Below, one piece after another: positions 11,743 through 23,370 of a stretch of 64,000 nt of DNA. The translations under genes were made by a program, and so were the position numbers. The notes under the pieces were generated by a model that searched no databases, was not told where the DNA came from, and saw only the letters and a program-made list of their open reading frames with translations. The stretch lies in contig NC_088938.1 of NCBI RefSeq assembly GCF_033473495.1, forward strand, positions 558,001 through 622,000, written 5' to 3'. Source of the stretch: Cercospora beticola. Taxonomy: Eukaryota; Ascomycota; Dothideomycetes; Mycosphaerellales; Mycosphaerellaceae. How positions within the stretch are numbered: position 1 is the stretch's first letter; every line of letters starts with the position of its first letter.

Positions 11743-12037
11743 TCAAGAATTCGCGTCAATCTCCGCCCAAATCTTCTCCATATGCTGTCGCTTCTTCTTG
11801 GCCACTTCGCGGTTATGCGCCGTTCGATCGAGTCGCGCAGCTCGTAGACACTTGTTCACCTCGGTTTTCGCATTCGTGCACATGCCCATCGACTTCCAGA
11901 GGAATCCTCGGGCATGGCATTCTTCGAGGGCCGTCATGAGCTCCTCACAGCCTGCTTCCTGTCAGACATGCGTGTGAACGCGAGTGCTATGGTGTGAACT
12001 CACCATTCTGATCTTCGCGATGCAAGTGAGGATGCAT
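11743..12037 (-). CDS. CMC2: Cmc2-like COX assembly protein, twin CX9C
   Basis: Two exons, 12037-12004 and 11951-11743, give an 80-aa protein. Cmc2 is an intermembrane-space protein needed for cytochrome c oxidase assembly and is imported by Mia40 oxidative folding. The sequence shows two CX9C motifs, C-EELMTALEE-C and C-TNAKTEVNK-C, and the family signature LEECHARGFLWKSMGMC. The acceptor was chosen at GCAG before GC-TGT-GAG. The nearer CAG, 7 nt upstream, would put TGA in frame. The size is normal for the family. It shares a 179-bp divergent promoter with prefoldin subunit 2. Confidence 0.9.
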
Positions 12038-12216
12038 GATGATGTGCGTAGTTGTGTCAATGCTGTTGTCGTGAAGTGCGAAGGCGAATGGTTCTAGAAT
12101 GCAGGATGTCATGGACCTGATGCTGGGGAAATTTGTTAGTCAGCAAAGTTCCTTCGGTCGATGTTCACTCACATTCGGACGAATCACCACAAGCACATTT
12201 GATCAGAACTATCAAC
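12038..12216. promoter_or_regulatory. Compact bidirectional promoter CMC2 / PFD2
   Basis: Only 179 bp separate the two divergent ATGs, so the core promoters and both leaders must overlap or abut. No TATA box is evident. Confidence 0.6.
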
Positions 12217-13015
12217 ATGTCTCAACAGCAGATATCTGCGAAGAAGCAGCAAGGTATTTTGTTCGAGTCGCGATCCATGCGAAGGCATGTCTACTGATCA
12301 TTGTCACAGAGCTGCAAGTCCAATATTCAAATTACAAGGAAACGCTCCAAGCCATCGCACAGAAAATCGGCGACGTCGAGCAAGAAACCGAAGAACACAA
12401 GTGAGTGCGCTCTCCGTTCCGAACAGCACTTCGACAGCCCATTGTTGCGGTGAAGAGCACTATCCGGACCATTTCGCCTACAATCCGACTTATTCATGGT
12501 GGCTCACGGGAGGCCAAACCTTCTTTCACCGCCATCCATGTATCTTTCTGAAGATCACCTTTCCCAGCCTCCTCGGTGTACGCGAACGAGGCCACCGCTA
12601 TAAATGTCGTATGAAGTGTATATCTATAGCAGCGGGAGTGGCTCACGTCGCTTAGCGCTTCGCAACGCTTGCGCAGCAGCGCGGCTATGGCATATGCAGG
12701 GCTCTCGAGTGACAGATGATGCTGACAGCTCGGTGTAGGTTGGTGCTAGAGACATTGACGCCATTGTCTGGTGATCGCAAGTGTTTCCGGATGATCAATG
12801 GCGTTCTTACCGAGAGGACTGTGAAGGATGTTTTGCCTGCTCTTCAGACGAACGCGGATGGTTTGAAGAAGGTGCTGGACGATCTTGTGAAACAGTATAC
12901 GAATAAGCAGACGGAGATGGAGAAGTGGAAGGTAAGATCTTGCAGTGAGTGATCTCGTTGACACGTGCTAAGTCTGGAGCAGAAAAAGAACAATATCCAG
13001 GTCGTGCAGCAATGA
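12217..13015 (+). CDS. GIM4: Prefoldin subunit 2
   Basis: Four exons, 12217-12253, 12310-12400, 12739-12931 and 12983-13015, give 117 aa. Prefoldin is the hexameric cytosolic co-chaperone that delivers nascent actin and tubulin to the CCT chaperonin; subunit 2 is a beta-type subunit. Long N- and C-terminal coiled coils (ELQVQYSNYKETLQAIAQKI; KKVLDDLVKQYTNKQ) flank the beta-hairpin region (HKLVLETLTPL, RKCFRMINGVLTERTVKDVLP). It ends KKNNIQVVQQ. Intron 2 is 338 nt, much longer than its neighbours here, but the flanking exons join in frame and match the conserved HKLV..LETL block. Length is typical of the family. Confidence 0.93.
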
Positions 13016-15182
13016 ACAAAGTGAATATCGTTGTGCTTCGAGCAAATGGGACTGCGCTCATCTAAGTTTCAGTGCGTGGAAGAACTCAGAATACCAGACA
13101 GTGTAACAGAAAGTGGTGTCTGAGGCTCTGGTCTTCCCGGCAGATGCTCAGGGTCAGCATGATGCAGGCAGTGACCGCAACCTGCTCGCTCTCTGCACCT
13201 ACACACCGTTGGACGTCATCATCTCGGCACGACCAGATCTTTGGAAGTAGGCCACGACATCGATGAATCACTTGACGATCACGAACGGAGAAGATTGCAG
13301 TGCCCCGAGGTGCATCTGCTCGGCAGTCACCAGATAGCACATTCGGGCCGGTGCAAGCATGTTGTTCGGCGAACATCATGAGCCGAGTTCTGAAGAACCT
13401 ACTTTGATAGATGCGCTGTAAAAGGAGACCCTCCGTCAAGGTAATTGCCAACCGAGCGATCCATCTCACTGTCTTGTTTCTCCCCACTTCTAGACTCCAT
13501 GTTATGGTGGGCCGTCACCCAACCTGTTTATCACGTGACGATTGAAGCATGTCTCCAGGTACCTGTTTATCTGATGCGCTGTCAACACGAGCTGCACAAT
13601 GACATGCCCCGGCGTGGAGTCGGTAATGTCCCCCACCATCTTCTCCAAGTCCAGACACCCAGAACATGGCAGAAAGCCAGGGCTTGCCAGTTTGGTGGGA
13701 AGGAGGAAGAGGCTTGCAAGCAGCCTTATGCACAATGCGCTGGCCCGGTCCTTTAGCTGTGCGAGCAGATCCAATACTCGCAGCCGGAGCATGAAATCCA
13801 TCATTGATTGGCCTCAAATCTCCAGCAGATGCTGTCAGGGACCGCCTTGCGATTACTGGTCACTCCAACGTCAGGCTTTTGCCCATTGTGTCGTGAAGAG
13901 AAAGGGCGATGTCGCAGGTAGATGTGTGGTATCGTCAACACTCGCTGAGCTCGTCTGGTCTGCGCCGCCGGCCATGGCTACGATGCCAACACATAGCTGC
14001 ACGCTAGGTAAAGGATGCAACAGTTGGGATTCTGAGGATCACAGAGTAGTGAAGCTCCTCGTCCGAGCCATGACAACATTACTCCGCCGCGACTTGGGCG
14101 CTCATGCATGACATCGTGAACACGCGGGATTTCAGGTGCTTTGAGGACCGCAGCAGGACCCGCGTCGCCCGAAACTGCGCAGAAGCCGGGAGGTGTCGCG
14201 CATGGGACAGCATGGCCTGTCTTGCGGATGCACGTGTGTCGAGTCGTCGGCGCACGCGAGCGCTGTGAAGAGATGAAGTTGAGCGGGTGCACGTCTGTCA
14301 CTGCCGATGTGAACAGCTCGATGCGGTTCGGCGGCCGCCATTGGCCAGCGAGGGAAACTGCCAGCCGCAATCCGCTCCCGCCCTCTCAGACCTCCGCTCG
14401 GTTCAAAAGGCAAGCTCTTCGCATTTTCTCGAATTGTTCATTGGCTCCTTGTCAAACTGCTGCATACAGGCCTCCGAACGAACGACACTAAGGACCCGCA
14501 GGTGCGCCGCTACACGCGCTCCTCACGTACGACATCGCGAACACGTCGGACAGCGCCCACCCCACCCCAGCCAGACCGCCGCAGGGCTTGCGCCAACTCG
14601 CATCAATCGGCCGTTCGTCAGCCGAGTTGTTGTCATTCCAATCCAAGCAGCGGGCGCTCCGTCAGCCGGCGCAGCAGCATCACCGCACAGCGCATCCGTT
14701 GGGCTCTTGTCGAGGGACGTTGTAGCTAGCTGGCTGCCCGTGTGGCGCGTCTGTCGTGCGAGCGAGCTTCTCTCGGCGAACCTGTGCTGTGCCAAGCTCC
14801 CTTCGAACCATCTGGCGCATCGCCAGCAACGCAAACTCTCGCCTCGCATATCGACAGTTCGCGAGCTTCTGCTGCATTGCTGCCGCGCGAGGATCTGGTG
14901 TACTGCACTTCGTTCGGCGGTACCTACCGCCATACACGCGCGCATCGATCCAACGCCTCAGGATCGCGCTGTGCTCACCGCTGGCCTCGGGCTCCACGCA
15001 ATTGTGGAAACACACCGCTCTGCGTGCAGCAAACTACGACAGATCTATCCTGCCGGCGTCGGCAACTAGATTCCAGCTGCGCCTAGCTGCGTCTTCTGCA
15101 TCACAGGGGTGGTGTTGACGTGTTACCAGCGAATCAGTGACAGCACACGCTTACACAAAACGGGTCTGTACCTCAATTAAAG
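13016..15182. other. Long GC-rich intergenic region upstream of hapC
   Basis: This 2.2-kb stretch contains overlapping open frames on both strands, none with a recognisable domain or plausible splice partners. The portion next to hapC (about 14100-15180) may be promoter and long leader. I see no tRNA-like or transposon-like structure. Confidence 0.45.
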
Positions 15183-16292
15183 ATGTCGCAGTCCCCAGAG
15201 AGAAACGAGGACGAAGGTCCGGCCACGCAGACGCCCGAGAACAATGAGACTGCTCAGCAGCAGCCTGACCAACCCGAAGGAGAAATGAATACTCGACCAG
15301 AAGAACTGGGCTATGATTTCGAAGTCAAGGAGCAGGACCGATGGCTCCCCATTGCGAATGGTAAGTCTTGCCTCGATGATGTTGCCTGTACTCCCCCAAA
15401 CTCCTGTAGCACCTTGCGTCCCACGATGCACCGTGCTACCCTAGTCGCGTCGTGATTTGTGCTCTGGCCCTCTTTTGACAGCCTGCACGTCGACGAATGC
15501 TCGCTCTCAGGCGTGTGTCGTCCACATATAACGCTGCAGCGCGCGTCTGGTCTGCACGTTCGTCGAATCAGAGGCTTCTTGACCAGCCCAGCGATCTGCA
15601 GCCTACGTCTCGTTTGCCGCCGACTGGACGACCAGACGACACGAGACAGCACCATGTCAACATCGCCGCACGCGTCGTCCTCCTCTCCACAGGCGTCACA
15701 CCGCGCAAAACACCCGAATCGCAAGAATTTTGATCAAGATGCTAACATACATAACTTTGCACCAGTTGCCAGGATCATGAAGTATGCACTTCCGGAGAAT
15801 GCCAAAATCGCGAAGGAAGCAAAGGAATGTATGCAAGAGTGTGTCAGCGAGTTCATCTCTTTCATCACCAGTGAAGGTACGTTGATCCAATCACTATCGA
15901 CTGTTGCTCCCTCGAGCCATGGCTAACACTGCTACACAGCTTCCGAGAAATGTCAACAGGAGAAGCGCAAAACCGTCAATGGCGAAGATATCCTGTTCGC
16001 GATGACATCGCTCGGATTTGAGAACTATGGCGAGGCACTAAAGATCTACCTTGCCAGATACCGAGAGGTGAGTGCTGAAACGGGTCTCAAGCCACACATC
16101 CCCTGCATATTCGGCCACTGACAGTCCACCTAGAATCTCGTTGCCAAGGGCGGCGACAAAGCTCCCAATGCTTCTGGAGGAGCGGTGCACGACAGCTCTG
16201 CGCCATACGACACTAATAATGGATTGGGCAGTGGACTTGAAGGCGGGGACAGCTCCACAGACTTCGCATATGGTGCCGCCGCTCAGTACTAG
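15183..16292 (+). CDS. hapC: CCAAT-binding factor subunit HapC (NF-YB)
   Basis: Four exons, 15183-15360, 15766-15876, 15940-16067 and 16134-16292, give 191 aa. HapC is the histone-fold NF-YB subunit of the CCAAT-binding complex. It dimerises with HapE and recruits HapB and, for iron and redox control, HapX. The core is unmistakable: [70 protein letters not shown]. Acidic/Gln-rich N-terminal and Gly-rich C-terminal tails flank it. Intron 1 is 405 nt while the others are 63-66 nt. It sits immediately after the codons for PIAN and splits an invariant helix, which makes start-to-stop prediction fail. Confidence 0.95.
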
Positions 16293-17082
16293 GCGCTTCG
16301 AACGTCAGGGCGGTAGCCTCAGACTCCTGAGAACACCATGCCCGATGTCCGCTGCGTCCCTGGCGACGATGTCTCGGCGAGCATTGCACCCGGCTGGCAC
16401 GGATACTACCCTTTGTGACCTTCACACATTGGGATCGAGCGGATCCTACTAGCACGCTCTTGATTACGGGCTACTCTTTCGACTTGGTCTCTGTTCATGT
16501 CTCATCCCGGGACAAAGCCATTGACCTGGCGGATATCAGCCTTCAGGCATTCGATCTGCCAGGGCTCGGAGGCTTACGGCGATTACGGCGTTATTGTTAC
16601 TGCGCAATTCATTAACCAAAACTAGAGAAACCTTGAAGACTGGAGGGAGAAGAGCTCTCTTGGATACAAAGCACGGGCGGCAGGGAAGGTTGAGCCTGGA
16701 TAGATGGCTACGGACTGCTCGCGCAGGTTAATGAGGCTGTAAATTAAAGTTATACCCAGAAACGACTGTCGTGGGTGGGCGACAGGAAAGGAACAGAGAA
16801 GGACATCAGGCGATAGCACTTGTATGCGATGGTTTTCATTGACTTTTCTTCTCGCCGTTCGTCTGATGTGATTTTGGCGCTTCCAAATACGCGAAATCTC
16901 AATGCGGCCGACCCATGACGCGCCTGACGCGTCGCGACTTCTGCACTTCACTTCGAGCCGTTGAGCTTTGCAGGCAGATCTCACAGAACTACACGCCGAC
17001 ACGGGCCTCTCGTACCGAACGAACACATTCACCTGATGCATATCGTACGTCGCATTGAAAGCAGTATTGCTGCATCGCCAAT
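16293..17082. other. Intergenic, hapC 3' / RTC4-like 5'
   Basis: This 790-bp stretch has no supported gene. It contains the hapC 3' UTR and the promoter of the next gene. Confidence 0.45.
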
Positions 17083-18903
17083 ATGGTTCAGCTGAGCAAG
17101 ACGAAATACAGACTGCTGCGTCAGGTTCGACACCAGCCGCACGCTTCTAGCGATGATCATGAGGATGTCCCCTGTGTAAAAGCAACTTCAGCTTTCAAAT
17201 CAATTCCTTTGGAGCCAGTGGCCAATACGGCTATACCTTCGCCGAGGCCAGTATATCAGCCTCCGCCTCCAGTACCGCAAATCGAGAACAGGTTGAGCTC
17301 TCCGAAGCGAAAGGCGCCAGAAGTCATTGAGCTGTTAGACAGTCCGCCGAAGAGGCAGAAGAAGGAGGAACGTGGTGTAAGAGACACCTTGGCGAAGACA
17401 AAGGCAGAGAGGAGTCTGCCGAGTCCTGTCACGACAGATAGCCCGCAGAGCTGGCGGAGCCGCAGGGACACGATGCAAACGGAGTACGACTTCGATGCGG
17501 ATCCGCAGAGTAGCGATGATGCTGAGGACTCATATGGAAAAAGTGGAGGGAAGAGGGACAGCAATGGAAGCACAAGTACGACGAGGACGAGTCTGGGAAG
17601 CACGCAGAGCTTGCCGAAGCAGGCGGAGAAAGGAACGAAACGGAAGAACGACGAGCAGGAGGGGAAGAAGGCGACCAAGGGGCGTGAGTCTGGCTTTCAA
17701 CGCGTTCCGTCGATCAACCCACTTAGCTCGCGGGACAATGATACGATCAAGAAGCCGAAATTCAAGAAAACGCCAGCAATGATAAAGCCTGTTAGCGACG
17801 ACGAGCTGGATGGTAGTGGCGATGAAATCTTCGGAGATGCCAACATCTTTGCTAACAAGAAACGGAAGCGAGGCAATGGCGCGCCTCGATCATCTCAGCA
17901 GGGCATTGTCTACGGGAATAAGGCAAATGTTAAACGAACAATCCAACCGCCAAAGAGACCCTCAAAAGAACAGTCAAAATCGGCACCCCAACCGGAGACG
18001 GTTTTCAAGAAGCTTGATTTCCAGGAACTTATGTCATCGCAGACGGTCCCAGACAGCTCACATGCCGAAGCCGATGACTTGTCCGAAGAAGATCTGGTAT
18101 CTACACATGATCCTGATAACGGTGGACCAGATTCAGACGATGGCAACATCACATGTACGATCTGCGATGAGCGTGTCAGGAGGCTACTGAAAGAGGAGTT
18201 CGAAGACGAGGTTCTCGATAACAGGCCGTGGAGCTACAAGTGGCAACAACGATTTTGCACGTGGCACAAGAGGAGAACTGTACGTGAGATATGGCAAGAA
18301 AGAGGCTACCCTGAAATCGATTGGAGCAATCTTCGGAAACGGATGCGTAAGCACGACAGGTTCTTGTCGGACGTTCTGAATGATAGGGTTGCATCGCACC
18401 ACCGCGAGAAGCTAAAAGATCAGAGCAAAAATGGTCGATCACGGCAGAAAGACATTGTGGCAGAGGGGACAAGTAAGTTTACGATGGGCTACTACGGCCC
18501 TCGAGGGGAACGAAGAGTCAACGACTACATTATGAACCGCTTCGCCGATGACCTCCGGAAACGATCGACGAAGGACAAGCTCATCCTCGCTTCGGGCATT
18601 CAAGGTGGCGTGAATGGTTTCGTCCAACTCGTTCTGGCTCCACATCTCGCTGAATTGCTCGTCAAAGAAGACCTCAATCTGACACAAAAGGACTGGGGAA
18701 CTCGAGCGCGAGAGGTTCTGACCGAGAGTACAGAGATAGGCGAGCTCCTGTTTCCTGAGGACGAAGATAAGTTTGGCGACGACGCTTATAAGCATCATAT
18801 TGTGCAGGAAGAGCAGGATGTGCTTGACCTGGGCACTGATGAACAGGATGGTCATGATGCACGAGGCGGAAATTCTGAAATCGAAGTCGTGGAACTCGAT
18901 TGA
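17083..18903 (+). CDS. RTC4-like domain protein
   Basis: Single-exon gene of 606 aa. Yeast Rtc4 was named from a genetic screen for telomere-capping modifiers; its biochemical role is unknown. The first ~340 residues are disordered, Lys/Arg/Ser-rich, with nuclear-localisation-like clusters (SPKRKAPE, PPKRQKKEE, NKKRKRG). A CTICDERV cysteine pair appears near residue 357. The RTC4-like domain follows, with FCTWHKRRTVREIWQERGYPEIDW, the YYGPRGERRVNDYIM block near 470, and ASGIQGGVNGFVQLVLAPHLAELLVKED. The acidic C-terminus (DEDKFGDDA..VVELD) is typical of the family in filamentous fungi. A nuclear role is inference from composition. Confidence 0.85.
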   Translation: MVQLSKTKYRLLRQVRHQPHASSDDHEDVPCVKATSAFKSIPLEPVANTAIPSPRPVYQPPPPVPQIENRLSSPKRKAPEVIELLDSPPKRQKKEERGVRDTLAKTKAERSLPSPVTTDSPQSWRSRRDTMQTEYDFDADPQSSDDAEDSYGKSGGKRDSNGSTSTTRTSLGSTQSLPKQAEKGTKRKNDEQEGKKATKGRESGFQRVPSINPLSSRDNDTIKKPKFKKTPAMIKPVSDDELDGSGDEIFGDANIFANKKRKRGNGAPRSSQQGIVYGNKANVKRTIQPPKRPSKEQSKSAPQPETVFKKLDFQELMSSQTVPDSSHAEADDLSEEDLVSTHDPDNGGPDSDDGNITCTICDERVRRLLKEEFEDEVLDNRPWSYKWQQRFCTWHKRRTVREIWQERGYPEIDWSNLRKRMRKHDRFLSDVLNDRVASHHREKLKDQSKNGRSRQKDIVAEGTSKFTMGYYGPRGERRVNDYIMNRFADDLRKRSTKDKLILASGIQGGVNGFVQLVLAPHLAELLVKEDLNLTQKDWGTRAREVLTESTEIGELLFPEDEDKFGDDAYKHHIVQEEQDVLDLGTDEQDGHDARGGNSEIEVVELD

Positions 18904-19425
18904 TCATGAAAGTTGATCTGTTTGGTATTTGTCGAGCATGATTATGTTTCTGCTCGCTGGCATCTCATGTTATAGTACATAGTTTTTACAATGAGCTGAC
19001 CAAGCTCTGTGTCTCTTCGGACAGTCTTCGTGTTGGCTCTTTCTGCCAGCTCTGTACTGCTGCATTATGCCTCCTCGTCCATCATGCTTCTAGCAGCCCG
19101 TACTCCCTACTCTGTGTGGCGATCGGCAGTCTTCTCTTGCGTGGATCGACGTTGCCCGCTCAGGGAGAAGCTGCCATCTCGTTGACTGCTGTCGACGGCG
19201 CCCGCCGACTGCATGTTGTCCATGTCACAGGCATCCACATCAATGTATGCTGTGCAAGCTCCAGACGTTGCGCGAAGCGTGTCTCGAGGCCAGACTTGAC
19301 GTGCGCATCCGCATGGAGCGCCAAACTGTGTCTAATACTCCTCGAAGCTCACGCTTCCTAGTGCCTCGCGCTGGCAAGTATTTTGTTCTCGTCATATCTT
19401 TTCATGCTTGTTACTTCATCTTACT
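18904..19425. other. Convergent intergenic region
   Basis: The region lies between the 3' ends of the RTC4-like gene (+) and the mL53 gene (-). It probably holds the two 3' UTRs. No other feature is seen. Confidence 0.45.
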
Positions 19426-19785
19426 TTAGTTCCCGCTCAAGTCCTCTGCTCTTCTTAACACTCTCGAATGTCGGTCCACTTCGCTCTGGATCTCTTTGAT
19501 TTTCATCTTGTCCAAGTCGAGCTTCATTTCTTTCCCGTCTTCTGTTCGATTGGGGTCAGCAATTGTCCCCGTCCTCCTGAGTATACCTCGTGAGAACTTA
19601 CTGAACGAGAGTGATAACATCGCTGGTTTATTCGCCATCGCCTTCGGTAATAGTTTCACATCAATGGCCATCGTTGATCGTGCATTGGGCGGTAGTTGTG
19701 CGAGGAAGTTGCGTGCGGTTTTGCCGGAGCGGGGGTTGAAGGGCGAAAAAGCTGTTGTTACGGCGGTGAGGTATTTGGTGATCAT
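19426..19785 (-). CDS. MRPL44: Mitochondrial ribosomal protein mL53 (Mrpl44)
   Basis: Two exons, 19785-19602 and 19541-19426, give 99 aa. This is a large-subunit protein of the mitochondrial ribosome. The N-terminus MITKYLTAVTTAFSPFNPRSGKTARNFL followed by LPPNAR and KLLP is the family signature, and EVDRHSRVLRRAEDLSGN is the usual C-terminus. The 60-nt intron (GTAAGT..AACAG) is a multiple of three without an in-frame stop, so an unspliced reading gives 119 aa. Splicing restores the conserved L-S-F-K-D-G-K-E-M. Length after splicing matches the family. Confidence 0.9.
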   Translation of the reverse strand: MITKYLTAVTTAFSPFNPRSGKTARNFLAQLPPNARSTMAIDVKLLPKAMANKPAMLSLSFSKFSRGILRRTGTIADPNRTEDGKEMKLDLDKMKIKEIQSEVDRHSRVLRRAEDLSGN

Positions 19786-21435
19786 TTTGGCGCTTCTTAT
19801 CGGTGGCTATGGAAGGGTGAGGGAAGGGCGGTGGGTGGAATAGTGGGAGATGGGGAGGTTGTGCTTGCGGAGGAGAGCGGGAGTGCCAAGAGATATTGGG
19901 GGAAGTTGCTCTCTCCTTCCTACATTGCTTTCGCTTCCTTGCGTTGCTGCACTGGACCTGCATTACAACCATATCTCTTTAAGGCAGCGCAGACAGCGCC
20001 AGAATTCTGATATGAATGAAGACAACCCAAGCCGCATTGCATTGGAATGCCTGCTGCTTCGCTGCTACTGTCGAACCATTCCTCAGAAGTCCAGGTGCAA
20101 GCTCACGCGACTCAGCACCACTTGCCTTCCATAATCAGCGGAAAAGCGCAAGACCGTGAGTGACAGATCCCCCCACCAGCGACAATACGTCTGCCGTGCG
20201 GTAACTGGATCCAGCATGCGGCGCGCTATGGACTGCTGAATAGTAATCGCATTTTCTCCCACGACTATCTCGTCCGAAGGGCTTCTCCCACGACTAACTC
20301 ACCACAGCCTAGATTGCCACAGACATTCAGCTGCACCTCGCCGACAGCTCAAGAAATGCTAAGTGAATTCAACAGATCAGATCTGCGCTCATCTTTGCTT
20401 CTAGTTGCAAGTCAACACTTCATGAGTCGGACAAGCTCCATGGCCCATTGGTACATCGCTGCTTGTGCCGCTACAGCTTGTACAATTGCCAGCGATCGGA
20501 CTGGAAGAAGAAATTACCTTCGAATTTGTCAATGGGCTGATCACAAGCTGGAGCTGCTCAACTTCACTTGGCGCCGGCGAACAGGCCGAATCAAGGCCCG
20601 CCCACAATACTTGCGCTCATGTCCGTACGCCAAGGTGAGCCTCATGCGCCACCCGATAAGATACAGGGACAAGCAGCGTGGCCGCCACGAACCAAGCGCC
20701 TGGCATCAATGAAGCACATAACCAGCAAATTCAAGCACTCATCAACTGTCACGAACCTAACAATCTATCGCACGTGAGCATAGCCTCGAACAGCAGCACT
20801 CTAACTTAATCTGCGACAGAGCGACCGAGACCAGAGCAATCGACGCGCTGGAAGCTGTGCAACTGCAGACAGCCCCACTTTTCCCCAGCTTCGATCCCGA
20901 AACCGAAAAACATGCTTCGCACCATTCAGATCTAGGCCTACGCCAAAGTCCGCTTGAACAGATTGGGAAGTACGCTATCTCTGGGACGAACTTGTGAGAG
21001 TCTTAGACCGCAGAGCCACATCTTGTGCCGCGGGACCGGTACCATCTAGCAGTACGTCTCTTCATGGTAGGTGTACATCTGGGACCATCTTTTAGCCTCT
21101 CAGCCGCATCGTGGTCTACGAGCGTTCTATGGACGTTCTGTTCCGGGCCCGAGCGTTGCGACAGCCCGATACTTTGATAGCCTCGCCTTCACGAGCGCCT
21201 CGAACACGCGATGTGCGAGCGGCGGCATAGCGGCCCCATATTTCTCGGTTACGATGACCAGGACTTTGTGTGCTGGGCAGCATGCTGTCGCGTGGTGAGG
21301 CTTGCAGCATGTCGCCGCCCTGGTCGCGTGGTCGTTAGTACAAGAACGACCTGATGGTCCGACTGGTTTCGCTTTCAGATCCACCTTTCTCTCTCTTCTC
21401 TCATCCAATCCTTGTCTATTGGCAGCATTGTCATC
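19786..21435. other. Long upstream region of amino acid permease
   Basis: This 1.65-kb stretch lies between divergent genes and has no supported coding sequence. A 14-bp word, ttctcccacgacta, occurs twice close together (near 20254 and 20284). The last ~80 bp before the permease ATG are C/T-rich, as expected for a leader. Confidence 0.45.
20250..20298. repeat. Direct 14-bp repeat in permease upstream region
   Basis: Two copies of ttctcccacgacta lie about 30 bp apart. They could be a duplicated binding site or chance duplication; no factor is assigned. Confidence 0.4.
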
Positions 21436-23370
21436 ATGCAGCTGTTCTCTAAGGAAAAGAAAGAACCCGTGTACGTGGAGGACAACCTTGACCAGGTTGT
21501 CACCACTGCCGAAGGGGATGTTGTCGAGAACGCCGACGACCTTCACCGTCGATTGGGCAACAGACAGATTCAATTGATCGCCATTGGTGGTTCCATTGGT
21601 ACTGCCATTTTCGTCTCCGTTGGTATGTCGACCTCATGCTCAATATTCACCGTTGACTTCTACTGACAATGATCGCTTTCAGGTTCTGGTCTTGCCCGCG
21701 GTGGCCCCGGTTCCCTGTTCATCGCCTACGCTATCTACTCATGCTTCCTCGCACTCGTCAACAATGGAATTGCGGAAATGACTGTCCTGTACCCCGTCTC
21801 TGGTGGTTTCGTCCGTCTTGCGGGTCACTTCGTCGATGAGGCCTTTGGGTTCATGGTAAGAGGCACAGAAATATTGTCGACGATACATTTGCTAATGGTT
21901 CACGACAGGCTGGCTGGAACTTCTTTATCTACGAGGCACTGCTCATCCCATTTGAAATCACGGCTTTGACAACTGTGCTGGGCTTCTGGTCAGCGGACAT
22001 CCCACCTTGGGCTGTTCCTGTCGCCTGTATCGTCCTCTACGGCCTTCTCAACTGCCTTGCTGTCAAGGCTTATGGAGAGGCTGAGTTCTGGCTATCTGGC
22101 GGAAAGGTCATCTTGATCTTCCTGCTCTTCGCCTTTACTTTCGTCACGATGGTCGGTGGTAACCCAGACAACGACGCCTATGGCTTCCGCAACTGGCGAT
22201 CTCCAGACGCCTTCGCCGAGTACCGAACTACAGGCACACTTGGACGCTTCGAGGGCTTCCTTGCATGTCTCTGGTCTGCCTCCTTCACTGTCGTCGGTCC
22301 AGAGTACGTTTCCATGGTCGCTGCCGAGGCGAAGAGGCCACGAATCTACATCAAGAGCGCGTTCAAGACCATGTACGCTCGCTTCGCCATCTTCTTCATT
22401 GGAGGTGCCCTCGCTTGCGGTATCGTCGTTGCCTACACTGATCCTGTGCTCGTCGGAATCATCTCTGGAGACCTCGGTGGCAGCGGTACTGCTTCGGCTT
22501 CGCCATATGTCATTGCTATGGACAACCTCCGTATCAATGGGCTGCCACACCTTGTCAACGCTCTCCTCGTCACCTCCATCTTCTCCGCCGGAAACACCTA
22601 CACATATTGCGCCACCCGTTCTCTCTACGGTCTAGCTCTCGAAGGCCGCGCACCAGCTTTCCTCCGCTACTGCACGAAGACCGGTGTCCCACTCTTTGCC
22701 TTCGTCATTGTCATGATCTTCCCCTGCCTGTCTTTCTTGCAGGTTAGCAACGGCTCTGCGGAGGTCCTCACATGGCTCATCAACCTCATCACTGCTGGGT
22801 AAGTTGCCGATTCTAAACTCCCCACATCAAAGCATCAATACTGACAATTTGAACAGTGGTGTTATCAACTACATCGTCATGTGCATCACCTACATCTTCT
22901 ACCACAAGGCCGCTGTCGCCCAGGGCCTCGACCGCAAGAGCTTGCCATACTATGGTTGGTTCCAGCCAGGTTGCGCATACTTGGGTCTCGCCTGGATGTC
23001 CATGGTTGTGTGCTGCTACGGATACTCTGCATACGCACCATGGAACGTGGAGAGCTTCTTCATCTACTACGCTATGTTGATTCTTGGTGAGTTTTCACTC
23101 CTCCCCACTACTGCAATCATTGTACTAACATCAATCACAGCTCCTATCCTCTTCATCGGCTGGAAGGTCATCAAGCGCACCAAGTTCATCGGCTCTCACG
23201 AGGCTGATTTGATCTGGGAGCGACCTACCATTGATGCGTACGAGGCTACTTTCATTGATCCACCAAATGGCTTCTGGCGCGAGATGCTCCAGATGGTTGG
23301 TATCGGACGCAAGAAGTTTGGACAGGATCGTCGACGATCGAGCGTCGTTGTTCCAGGCAACAAGGTCTAA
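21436..23370 (+). CDS. YAT-family amino acid permease (Agp2-like)
   Basis: Five exons, 21436-21622, 21683-21855, 21909-22798, 22857-23086 and 23141-23370, give 569 aa. It is a 12-TM proton symporter of the AAP/YAT family at the plasma membrane. The signature starts at the first TM: LHRRLGNRQIQLIAIGGSIGTAIFVSVGSGLARGGPG, with the consensus substrate-binding GSIGT. Later blocks are EMTVLYPVSGGFVRLAGHFVDEA, GPEYVSMVAAEAKRPR and the SAGNTYTYCATRSLYGLALEGRAP loop. A soluble C-terminus follows TM12 (GRKKFGQDRRRSSVV). The set of blocks is closest to Agp2-like transporters, which in yeast carry carnitine, polyamines and broad amino acids; the substrate here is inference. The ATG at 21436 is used; the open frame upstream begins with a non-ATG codon. 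Confidence 0.9.

Noticed and set aside
11952..12003. Nearer CAG acceptor (7 nt upstream) for CMC2 exon 2
   Set aside because: It puts a TGA in frame almost at once; the GCAG acceptor gives the conserved first CX9C.
14287..15069. 260-aa plus-strand open frame upstream of hapC
   Set aside because: Overlapped by equally long open frames in other phases and strands; no recognisable motif and no splice partner.
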